From: Frigoribacterium sp. PvP032
Lineage (GTDB): Bacteria > Actinomycetota > Actinomycetes > Actinomycetales > Microbacteriaceae
Length of the DNA stretch: 64,000 bases
Assembly: GCF_017833035.1 (NCBI RefSeq)
Contig: NZ_JAFIBM010000001.1
Span: forward strand, 434,001 to 498,000
Direction of reading: 5' to 3'
Part shown: positions 9,012 to 16,278 of the stretch, piece after piece
Position numbering within the stretch: position 1 is the stretch's first letter
Layout of the letters: each line of letters starts with the position of its first letter
The notes under the pieces: generated by a model
What the model saw: the letters and a program-made list of their open reading frames with translations, nothing else
Told to the model about the DNA's origin: nothing
The model's database searches: none
Position numbers and translations under genes: made by a program

Positions 9012-9563
9012 GTGACCGACGCACGAACGCAGCTCATCGACTACATCCGCTCCGAGGCCGTCTTCCACGGTGACTTCACGCTCACGAGCGGCAAGAAGGC
9101 GAGCTACTACATCGACCTCCGCAAGGTCAGCCTCGACCACCGCGTCGCGCCCCTGATCGGCCAGGTCATGGTCGACCTGATCGCCGAGGTGCCCGACGTG
9201 TTCGCCGTGGGCGGCCTGACGATGGGCGCCGACCCCATCGCGTCCGCCGTGCTGCACCAGGGCGTGGCGCTCGGCCGCGACTACGACGCCTTCGTCGTCC
9301 GCAAGGAGCCCAAGGACCACGGCCGCGGCAAGCAGGTCGAGGGCCCCGACCTCGAGGGGAGGCGCGTCGTCGTCCTCGAGGACACGTCGACCACCGGGGG
9401 CTCGCCGCTGGCCGCCGCGAAGGCGCTGGAGGCGGTGGGCGCGGTGATCGCGGGCATCGCGGTCGTCGTCGACCGCAGCACCGGCGCCCGCGAGGTCATC
9501 GAGGCCGCGGGCTACCCCTACTACGCGGCCATCGGGCTGGACGACCTGGGGCTGCAGCCGTGA
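9012..9563 (+). CDS. pyrE: Orotate phosphoribosyltransferase
   Basis: 183-residue type I PRTase that converts orotate and PRPP to OMP in de novo pyrimidine synthesis. FTLTSGKKASYYIDLRKV (orotate loop), VGGLTMGADPIASAV, VRKEPKDHGRGKQVEG (flexible catalytic loop) and the PRPP motif VVVLEDTSTTGGS near residues 118-130 are all intact. TACCAT at 8998-9003 is a likely -10 element 8 bases before GTG 9012, arguing for a leaderless transcript starting there; an in-frame TTG at 9003 would lie inside that -10. The stop overlaps the start of the next gene by 4 nt (GTGA), so the two are translationally coupled. Confidence 0.93.
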   Translation: MTDARTQLIDYIRSEAVFHGDFTLTSGKKASYYIDLRKVSLDHRVAPLIGQVMVDLIAEVPDVFAVGGLTMGADPIASAVLHQGVALGRDYDAFVVRKEPKDHGRGKQVEGPDLEGRRVVVLEDTSTTGGSPLAAAKALEAVGAVIAGIAVVVDRSTGAREVIEAAGYPYYAAIGLDDLGLQP

Positions 9564-12079
9564 GCGATGGCGACGACCGCCGCGGACGCGACGACGACGA
9601 GGAGGCGGGCCGCGACCCGGCCGCCGACACGTCGGGCCTCGACGCGGGCGACTGGCTCGCCGCGCAGTTCGACGACGACGCGGACGAGGCGGACGCGGAG
9701 GCCGACGCGGACGCAGAGGTCGACGCGGCTGACGAGGTCGATGCCGGTGCCGACGAGGTCGACGGGGGCTCCGACGGCGCCGGGCGACCCGAGCCGGTGA
9801 CGGCCGCGACGCCGATCTCGCCCGAGACGGTCAGCTCGCCGCCGTTCACCGTGCCGCCGGCCCCCACCGCCGAGTCGGACGTCGTCAAGAACTCGGGCCA
9901 CCCGATGGCGCTGGACCTCTCCGCGCTCGCCGGGGCCGTGCCCCCGCCGTCGACCGAGCCCACGCTGTCCGCCGAGCCGGTGCCGTCCGCCGATGAGGCC
10001 GAGGGTGACGAGCACGTCCCCGCCGAGGAGGCGGCACCTGCTGCCGAGCCCGCTGCGCCGCCGCGCCGTCAGGTGCCGCTCGCGGTCGCCCCGCGCCCCG
10101 TCGTGGCTCCTCCCGTCGAGCCGCCGCACGCACCCGCTGAGCCGGCAGCTGACGAGCACTCCGACGCTGTCGCCGCCGATGCGTCGGCGCACCCCGACGA
10201 GCCCGGCCCCTTCACGGCCCTGATCTCGCCTCCCGTCGCTCCGGAGCCCGTCTTCCCGTCGTCCTTCGACTGGAGCGCGCCGGCTGAGCCCGACGACCGG
10301 GGCGAGGGCATCGACCAGGCCGAGCACTCCCCGGACGACGACGACCTGGGCGCTGCCGAGATCGAGCCCGCCGAGGAGGCGCCCGTCACGTCGGACGAGG
10401 CTGCCGACGACGCGCAGACGCGCGCGTTCGACCTGCCGGCGGCCGAGGCCGAGCCCGAGCCTGAGGCCGAGCCCGAGCCCGAGGTCGAGGTCGAGGTCGA
10501 GCCTGAGCCCGAGCCCGAGCCCAAGCCCGAGGTCGAGATGCCCGCCTCGGAGCCAGAGGCAGCGGAGACTGCGGCTCAGCCGGAGCCCGCAGCTGAGCCG
10601 GAGCCCGCAGCTCAGCCGGAGCCTGCAGAGGAGCCGGAGCCGGAGCCGCCGTCCGCCGACGAGGCGACGACCCCGGAGCCCTGGTGGATCGCCGAGCACC
10701 ACGAGATGACTCGTCGTGAGCGCCGCGAGGCGGAGGCCGCCGGGGTCGTCGTGCCGCCCGCGGTCGCGGCCGAGCCGGACGGTGGCCCCGCCGCTGCGGG
10801 AGCCGACGACGTCGGCGACCAGAGCGGTGCCGGCACCGTCGCCGCGCCTCCTGCCGGGCTGCCGTTCGGTGCGCCGACGTCCGCGCCGCCCGCGTCCAGG
10901 CCGTCGGGCGTCGAGCAGGAGCCCACGTTCACCGAGCTGCTGGGAATCGTGCGTCCCTCGTCCGACACGCCCGAGACCGTCGAGGACACCCCGGGCGACC
11001 CGTCGGCCGACGCCGGTCGCAGCGACCTCGTGGACCCGGGGCCGCTGCCCACTGGCGGGTCCTGGGCGCTGAGCGACGAGCTGCCTGCGGAGGAGACCGC
11101 GGCCCGTGCGGGCGAGGAGCCGGTGACCGAGGCCGTCGCGCCGGTCGACGAACGGGCCGAGGAGCCGGTGGAGCCGGTCGATCTCGACGATCCCTTCGCC
11201 GCCCTCCGGGTCGAGGCCGAGGAGGACGCTCCGGACGCCGCCACGGCGGCGCTGCCCCTGGCCGGCGCCACGACGGCGACCCCGTCGGCCCCGGCTGCGG
11301 AACGACCCCGCTCTGCGTCGCACGGCGAGGGCGAGCTGCCCGGGCTGAGCGTCGGCGGGGCGTCGGCAGCGGTGCCGGCGACCGCCTCCTCGGCTGCCGC
11401 GCCCGCCGTGAGCCGAGGCGGTCAGTCGGCGTCGTCCGCGGCGTCGGGTCTCGGGACGGGCTCGTCCGCGACAGGGTCCGGGGGCGGCATCGCGTCGTGG
11501 TCTCGAGGCCGCAAGGTGCTGCTCGGCGTGGCCGCGGCACTCGTGATCGTCCTCGCTCTCGTCGCGCTCTTCGTCCTCAGCAGGTCGCTGTTCGCCGGCA
11601 CGCCGCAGCCGACCGAGGCCCCGGCTGCGGCCGTCGCCACCCGCACCGTCACCGCCGTGCCGGCCGAGGTCGCGCAGGAGGCGCCCGTCGGGCCGCTCGC
11701 CACGGGCACGCACCCGTGGAACGACCTGCTGGGAGGCGAGTGCTTCTCCGCATTCGAGAGTGCGTGGCAGCAGGACTACGAGGTCGTCGACTGCGGCCAG
11801 CCGCACGTCGCCCAGCTCGCGTCGATCGGTGCGCTCGACGCCGACCCGGCTGCGCCGTACCCGGGGAGCGACGCGCTGCAGTCGCAGATGTCCGTGCTCT
11901 GCACCGGGGCGAGCGCCCTCGACCTCGCGGCCGCTTCCACCTACCCCGACGCGCAGTTCAGCGCGAGCTGGCCGTCGACCGATGCCGAGTGGGCCGCCGG
12001 GGTCCGCTCGTACTGGTGCTTCGTCGACCGCGCCGGCGGCGAAGCGATGACGACCAGCGTGGCGCCGACCGCGGCCTGA
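9560..12079 (+). CDS. Large acidic membrane protein with C-terminal septum-formation-like domain
   Basis: 839 residues with GTG 9560 overlapping pyrE by 4 nt. Residues 1 to about 640 are low complexity, strongly acidic and Pro/Ala/Glu-rich, with EPEPEAEP-type repeats around 295-360, and are almost certainly disordered. One transmembrane helix (LLGVAAALVIVLALVALFVL) lies at about 653-673. The C-terminal ~130 residues contain WNDLLGGECFSAFESAWQQDY, VVDCGQPHVAQL, VLCTG and YWCFVDR. This is the spacing of cysteines and the CxxxH signature of actinobacterial septum-formation/DUF4190-associated extracytoplasmic domains. The predicted topology is a long cytoplasmic acidic tail, one helix and a small disulfide-bonded outer domain. 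A role at the septum or in the envelope is inferred from the domain only. Confidence 0.75.
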   Translation: MSDGDDRRGRDDDEEAGRDPAADTSGLDAGDWLAAQFDDDADEADAEADADAEVDAADEVDAGADEVDGGSDGAGRPEPVTAATPISPETVSSPPFTVPPAPTAESDVVKNSGHPMALDLSALAGAVPPPSTEPTLSAEPVPSADEAEGDEHVPAEEAAPAAEPAAPPRRQVPLAVAPRPVVAPPVEPPHAPAEPAADEHSDAVAADASAHPDEPGPFTALISPPVAPEPVFPSSFDWSAPAEPDDRGEGIDQAEHSPDDDDLGAAEIEPAEEAPVTSDEAADDAQTRAFDLPAAEAEPEPEAEPEPEVEVEVEPEPEPEPKPEVEMPASEPEAAETAAQPEPAAEPEPAAQPEPAEEPEPEPPSADEATTPEPWWIAEHHEMTRRERREAEAAGVVVPPAVAAEPDGGPAAAGADDVGDQSGAGTVAAPPAGLPFGAPTSAPPASRPSGVEQEPTFTELLGIVRPSSDTPETVEDTPGDPSADAGRSDLVDPGPLPTGGSWALSDELPAEETAARAGEEPVTEAVAPVDERAEEPVEPVDLDDPFAALRVEAEEDAPDAATAALPLAGATTATPSAPAAERPRSASHGEGELPGLSVGGASAAVPATASSAAAPAVSRGGQSASSAASGLGTGSSATGSGGGIASWSRGRKVLLGVAAALVIVLALVALFVLSRSLFAGTPQPTEAPAAAVATRTVTAVPAEVAQEAPVGPLATGTHPWNDLLGGECFSAFESAWQQDYEVVDCGQPHVAQLASIGALDADPAAPYPGSDALQSQMSVLCTGASALDLAAASTYPDAQFSASWPSTDAEWAAGVRSYWCFVDRAGGEAMTTSVAPTAA

Positions 12080-12144
12080 TCCGGCCGACCCGGCCCGCGC
12101 CTCCTGCGCTCTGCCGCTCGCGGATGCCGACGACGAGGCTCGAT

Positions 12145-12233
12145 CGCCGCAAATGCCGACCGCGGGGCCTGCAACAGCGGGATATCCACTCGATGCAGAG
12201 GCGCAGCGGGCCGATCGGTCGGCATTTGCGGCG
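12145..12233. repeat. Perfect 17-bp inverted repeat, 55-base loop
   Basis: The arms are CGCCGCAAATGCCGACC and its exact complement. The loop can form a further short stem (GCCTGCA with TGCAGAGGC). It lies downstream of the septum-domain protein. Confidence 0.85.
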
Positions 12234-12268
12234 CCCGCTCCCGCGCCCGCGCCCGCTCCCGCCCCCGC

Positions 12269-12290
12269 TCACTCTCAAATTTGAGAGTGA
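12269..12290. repeat. Perfect 22-bp AT-centred palindrome
   Basis: TCACTCTCAAA followed by its exact reverse complement. It is AT-rich at the centre inside very GC-rich DNA. It resembles an operator, but no gene starts nearby. Confidence 0.85.
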
Positions 12291-12418
12291 TCGGTCGTGC
12301 GGCGGCCGCGCCTGCAGGGCTGACGGCCGTGTCGACCGTGGATCTGTCTCGCTTCGGGGAGGCGGCAGCGGAGCCGGAGGCGGCTGAGGCGGCACCGGCG
12401 CCCGAGGCGGCAGCGGAG

Positions 12419-13231
12419 CTAGAGCTCGCTCGGCACCACGTCGGTCTCGAGCGGCTCCGCACGGACCAGCTCGTGCACGCCGCTCAGCACCTCGTTCGGC
12501 CTGAACGGGTAGCGGTCGATCTCGGCCTGGTCGCTGATGCCGGTCATGACGAGGATCGTGTGCAGCCCCGCCTCGATGCCCGCGACGACGTCGGTGTCCA
12601 TCCGGTCGCCGATCATCGCCGTGTTCTCGCTGTGGGCGCCGATCCGGTTCATCGCCGAGCGGAACATCATCGGGTTCGGCTTGCCGACGACGTAGGGCGA
12701 CTTGTTCGTCGCGGCCGTGATCATCGCGGCGATGGCCCCGGTCGCGGGCATCGGGCCGTCGGCGCTCGGGCCGGTCGTGTCGGGGTTCGTGACGATGAAC
12801 CGGGCGCCGCCGAGGATCAGCCGCACCGCCTTCGTGATCGCGTCGAACGAGTAGTTGCGGGTCTCGCCGACGACCACGTAGTCGGGGTCGGTCTCGGTCA
12901 TGATGAAGCCGGCCTCGTGCAGCGCGGTCGTCATGCCGGCCTCGCCGATCACGAACGCCGAGCCGCCGGGCATCTGCGAGCGGCAGAAGTCGGCGGTCGC
13001 GAGCGCGCTCGTCCAGATGCGCTCCTCCGGCACGTGCAGGCCGGACGCGCGGAGCCGCGCGCTCAGGTCACGCGGCGTGAAGATCGAGTTGTTCGTCAGC
13101 ACGAGGTAGGGCGTCCCCTCGTCCTGCCACTGCTGGATCAGCGCCGCCGCACCGGGCAGCGCCTGGTTCTCGTGCACCAGCACGCCGTCCATGTCGGTCA
13201 GCCAGCATTCGACCTCGTCGCGAGTACCCAT
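12419..13231 (-). CDS. HAD-superfamily IIA phosphatase (NagD-like)
   Basis: 270-residue HAD hydrolase of subclass IIA. Motif I is modified to DMDGVLV (near residue 13), motif II is the TN of VLTNNS (near 47), the C2 cap follows, then the conserved Lys of VVGKPNPMMF (near 190) and motif III/IV GDRMDTDVVAG (near 212). These are typical of NagD and related nucleotide or sugar phosphate phosphatases. ATG 13231 is chosen. TAAGGT lies 6 bases upstream, consistent with a leaderless message. It diverges from the methyltransferase at 13306. The exact substrate is not predictable; p-nitrophenylphosphatase or UMP/GMP phosphatase are usual family annotations. Confidence 0.88.
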   Translation of the reverse strand: MGTRDEVECWLTDMDGVLVHENQALPGAAALIQQWQDEGTPYLVLTNNSIFTPRDLSARLRASGLHVPEERIWTSALATADFCRSQMPGGSAFVIGEAGMTTALHEAGFIMTETDPDYVVVGETRNYSFDAITKAVRLILGGARFIVTNPDTTGPSADGPMPATGAIAAMITAATNKSPYVVGKPNPMMFRSAMNRIGAHSENTAMIGDRMDTDVVAGIEAGLHTILVMTGISDQAEIDRYPFRPNEVLSGVHELVRAEPLETDVVPSEL

Positions 13232-13305
13232 GGGCACACCTTACTGAGGGCAGGCGAACGCAGGAGGCGCGGTGCTCGTCGGCCCTGCACCCTACGCTGG
13301 CCGTC

Positions 13306-13971
13306 GTGACCGACCACGACGCCCGACCTGCCGAGTCCGCCGCCGACCCTGCCGCCGAGCCTCTCGTCGAGCACGGCGTCGGCCCGTGGCCCGGCGGCGA
13401 GGCCGCGTGGCCCGCCGGCGACCACTGGGACCCCGAGCTGCTGCGCGAGGGCGACCGCCGCAACGTCGTCGACCGCTACCGGTACTGGTCGCTCGACGCG
13501 ATCGTCGCCGACCTCGACCTGGTGCGGAACCCGTTCCACGTGGCGATCGAGAACTGGCAGCACGACATGAACATCGGCTCGATCGTGCGGAGCGCCAACG
13601 CGTTCGCGGCCGAGGCGGTCCACATCGTCGGGCGCCGACGCTGGAACAAGCGGGGCGCGATGGTGACCGACCGGTATCAGCACGTCCTGCACCACCCGGA
13701 CGTCGCCTCCTTCGTGGCCTGGGCGAAGGAGGCCGGGCTGGTCGTCGTCGCCGTCGACAACGTCGACGGCTCGGTGCCGCTCGAGACGACGGCGCTGCCC
13801 GAGCGCTGCGTCCTCGTGTTCGGCCAGGAGGGCCCGGGCCTCAGCCCTGCGGTGCTGGAGGCCGCCGAGCTGGTGGTCGAGATCTCGCAGTTCGGCTCCA
13901 CCCGCAGCATCAACGCCTCCGCCGCCGGGGCGGTCGTCATGCACGAGTGGGTGCGGCAGCACCGGTTCTAG
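13306..13971 (+). CDS. SpoU/TrmH-family 2'-O-ribose RNA methyltransferase
   Basis: 221-residue SPOUT methyltransferase using S-adenosylmethionine. The three family motifs are intact: IENWQHDMNIGSIVRSANAF near 78-97 (motif 1), VLVFGQEGPGLS near 167-178 (motif 2, AdoMet knot) and ISQFGSTRSINASAAGAV near 192-210 (motif 3). The first ~45 residues are an acidic, poorly conserved extension. GTG 13306 has TACGCT 7 bases upstream and no SD, so it is probably leaderless. The target could be tRNA G18 or 23S rRNA; sequence alone does not decide. Confidence 0.88.
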   Translation: MTDHDARPAESAADPAAEPLVEHGVGPWPGGEAAWPAGDHWDPELLREGDRRNVVDRYRYWSLDAIVADLDLVRNPFHVAIENWQHDMNIGSIVRSANAFAAEAVHIVGRRRWNKRGAMVTDRYQHVLHHPDVASFVAWAKEAGLVVVAVDNVDGSVPLETTALPERCVLVFGQEGPGLSPAVLEAAELVVEISQFGSTRSINASAAGAVVMHEWVRQHRF

Positions 13972-16163
13972 GACGCCGGGGCGGGCGGCGAGGCCGAGCC
14001 GAGGAGGCGGTCGGCCAGCAGGTCCCGTGTCGCGAGCGACGTCGCCTCGGTCAGGTGCGAGCGGTCCGTGCGCACGAGCCTGCCGCCCAGCACGGCCGGG
14101 CAGCGCCCGTCGACGCAGAACCACGCCGTCACATCGACGTGCTCGACCCGGGCCCCCACCGCCGCGGCCGCGGCTCGCTCGGCCGCGACCTGAGCGTGCT
14201 GCGACGCGGTGGTCGTCACGACGCAGGCGTCGGGACCGTCGTGGCGCGTCGCGCAGTCGCGCACGGCCGGGCCCGCCGGAGGGGCGCCGAGGAGCACCAC
14301 ACGCGGCGCGGCCGCCGTGAGGCGGCGCAGGCTCGACTCGGCGGCCTCTCGCCACTCGCGCTCCGCCGCCTCGGGTCCGATCGCCTCCGCCCGGCGGTCG
14401 AGCACGTTGACGCCGCCCGTGACGACGACGAGATCGGCTCCCTCGTCGGCGGCGAGGGCGAACATGGCCTCGCGGTCCGTGGCGCAGGCGGCCTCGAAGT
14501 CCTCGTCGTCATAGCGCGCGCCCGGTGGCAGGTCGACCGGCGTGCAGCCCGCGAAGGCGAGTGCGACGACGGCCCAGCCCGCGGGGACGAGCGCCTCGGC
14601 CACCCCGCTCGTCCAGCTCGCGGCGACGGAGTCCCCGATGACGACGGCCGTCCGCTCGGCGTCGACGGAGCCCCAGCGGCAGACCCGTGCGCGCGCGGGA
14701 TCGGGGGTCGGGTCGTGCCGGCAGCCGGTGCGAGGGTCCATCGCCGGGGGCAGCGAGCGGGCGAACGCCGTGTCGACCTCGCGGAGCTCGCCCTCGGACC
14801 AGGTGGTCGCCTGCAGGCCGGCGAGCGCCGTCTGCTCAGGGGCGGACACGGGGAGCGGCGGCACGTCGGCGACGCCGGGCGGGGCAGCGGAGAGGCCGAG
14901 CGCGCCGGCGAGCGCGGACGGGTCGCCGAGCTTCGTGGGCGAGCGGACCTGGGCCGCGGAGGCGGCCACGACGACGAGGGCGACCGCGAGGGCCACCGCG
15001 AGGCCGCGGGGAGCTCGGGCGGGCGCGGACGTGGTCGCGGGTGTGGGTGTGGGTGTGGACGTGGGTGTGGGCGCGGCGACCGGCTCGGGCGCCGGTGAGC
15101 GGCGCCTCCTGCCGGGGCTCTCCACCCACCGGTAGGAGGCGGCGCTCAGCACCAGGGTGAGCACGACCGAGACGGGCACCCGCCACCACGTCTCGACCAG
15201 CGCGCCGCCGATGACGGCCACGGGGAAGTGCCACAGGTAGATCGAGTACGACCGGCGCCCCGCCCAGACGAGGACGGAGCCGTTCAGGAGGCGGGGCAGG
15301 CCGCGCAGCTCGGTCGACCCGAACGAGACGACGAGGGCCGCGCCGACCACTGCGGGCAGCGCACCCGGCCACGGGAAGGCGACGGTCGGCTGGGTGGCGA
15401 CCAGGGAACCGGCGATGAGGAGGACGCCGAGGCTGGTCGCCGGGCCCCGCCAGGTCGCCAGGCGCCTGGCGACGACGGGTACGAACGCGGCGCAGGCGGC
15501 GCCGACGCCGATCTCCCAGGCCCGGCCGAAGGTGTCGAAGTAGGCGGCCTCGATGTCGGTCGCCGTGACGTGCCACGACCAGGTGGCCGAGGCCACGGAC
15601 GCGACGAGGGCGACGCAGCCGACGACCACGCGCCTCCTCGCTGCGTCCCCACGCCGGACGGCAGCCAGCACGAGCACGAGCAGGAGCGGCCAGACGGCGT
15701 AGAACTGCTCCTCGACCGCGAGCGACCAGAAGTGCTGGAGCGGCGAGGGCAGGCTGTCGTGCTGGAGGTAGTCGGTGCCCGCCGCGACCAGGTGCCAGTT
15801 GGCGCTGGAGGTCGCGGCGGCCACCGCGTCGAGCACGACGTCGAGGGCCTTCGGCGTCGACCAGACGATCCAGGACGCGGCGACGGTCACCACGAGGACG
15901 ACGGCGGCGACAGGGAGCAGGCGACGTGCCCGGCGGACGAAGAAGGCGCGCAGGTCGACCCGGCCGGCGCGGTCGTGCTCGTCGAGGAGGAGGCGGGTGA
16001 TCAGGTACCCCGAGATGACGAAGAAGACGTCGACGCCGATCACGCCGCCGACCGGCACGAAGAGGAGGTGGTACACCACGATCGCCAGGGCCAGCCAGCC
16101 CTTGAGCCCCTCGAGGTCACGGCGGTGGCTGAGCGGCGCGATCGTATCCGGGCATCTAGGCAT
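13968..16163 (-). CDS. OatA-like membrane acyltransferase with C-terminal SGNH domain (paralogue 1)
   Basis: 731 residues. The N-terminal half (about 12-345) is the Acyl_transf_3 membrane domain with around ten helices, beginning RRDLEGLKGWLALAIVVYH and including FFVISGYLI and HFWSLAVEEQFYAVWPLL. After a Thr/Pro-rich linker (PTPTSTPTPT, about 360-380) and an eleventh helix comes an extracytoplasmic SGNH esterase-like domain with the block I motif VVIGDSVAASW near 535 and the catalytic TDRSHLTEA near 705. Such fusions O-acetylate peptidoglycan, lipopolysaccharide or exopolysaccharide. It overlaps the end of the methyltransferase gene by 4 bp on the opposite strand and is divergent from a paralogue at 16279. 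The stop region carries an AGGAGGCG octamer (14002). Confidence 0.88.
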   Translation of the reverse strand: MPRCPDTIAPLSHRRDLEGLKGWLALAIVVYHLLFVPVGGVIGVDVFFVISGYLITRLLLDEHDRAGRVDLRAFFVRRARRLLPVAAVVLVVTVAASWIVWSTPKALDVVLDAVAAATSSANWHLVAAGTDYLQHDSLPSPLQHFWSLAVEEQFYAVWPLLLVLVLAAVRRGDAARRRVVVGCVALVASVASATWSWHVTATDIEAAYFDTFGRAWEIGVGAACAAFVPVVARRLATWRGPATSLGVLLIAGSLVATQPTVAFPWPGALPAVVGAALVVSFGSTELRGLPRLLNGSVLVWAGRRSYSIYLWHFPVAVIGGALVETWWRVPVSVVLTLVLSAASYRWVESPGRRRRSPAPEPVAAPTPTSTPTPTPATTSAPARAPRGLAVALAVALVVVAASAAQVRSPTKLGDPSALAGALGLSAAPPGVADVPPLPVSAPEQTALAGLQATTWSEGELREVDTAFARSLPPAMDPRTGCRHDPTPDPARARVCRWGSVDAERTAVVIGDSVAASWTSGVAEALVPAGWAVVALAFAGCTPVDLPPGARYDDEDFEAACATDREAMFALAADEGADLVVVTGGVNVLDRRAEAIGPEAAEREWREAAESSLRRLTAAAPRVVLLGAPPAGPAVRDCATRHDGPDACVVTTTASQHAQVAAERAAAAAVGARVEHVDVTAWFCVDGRCPAVLGGRLVRTDRSHLTEATSLATRDLLADRLLGSASPPAPAS

Positions 16164-16278
16164 GCAGCATATGTACCTGATCCGCCGCTCTTCTGCAATT
16201 CATGTTCCACAGGTAGAATATCGGCGACCGTGCCGGTGGATCAGACCGGGATGCCCCCACCCGACCCGAACGGCCCCG
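16164..16278. promoter_or_regulatory. Divergent promoter region between the acyltransferase paralogues
   Basis: This 115-bp spacer is AT-richer than its surroundings, with GTACATATG reading left and TAGAAT (16214-16219) reading right as -10 candidates. I could not define convincing -35 boxes. A shared control region is inferred from the geometry. Confidence 0.4.

Larger units (their letters stand above)
12080..12418. other. Convergent intergenic region rich in inverted repeats
   Basis: 339 bp with no credible gene. It holds one AGGAGGCG octamer (12098-12105, inverted), a perfect 17-bp inverted repeat with a 55-base loop (12145-12161 with 12217-12233, arm CGCCGCAAATGCCGACC), a C/G-rich purine-poor run (CCCGCTCCCGCGCCCG type, 12231-12268) and a perfect 22-bp palindrome at 12269-12290. 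The flanking genes converge, so terminator-like roles are plausible, but neither stem has a U-tract. Confidence 0.75.

Noticed and set aside
12269-12290. Operator for the HAD phosphatase or septum-domain gene
   Set aside because: It lies at the 3' ends of both convergent genes, far from any start.
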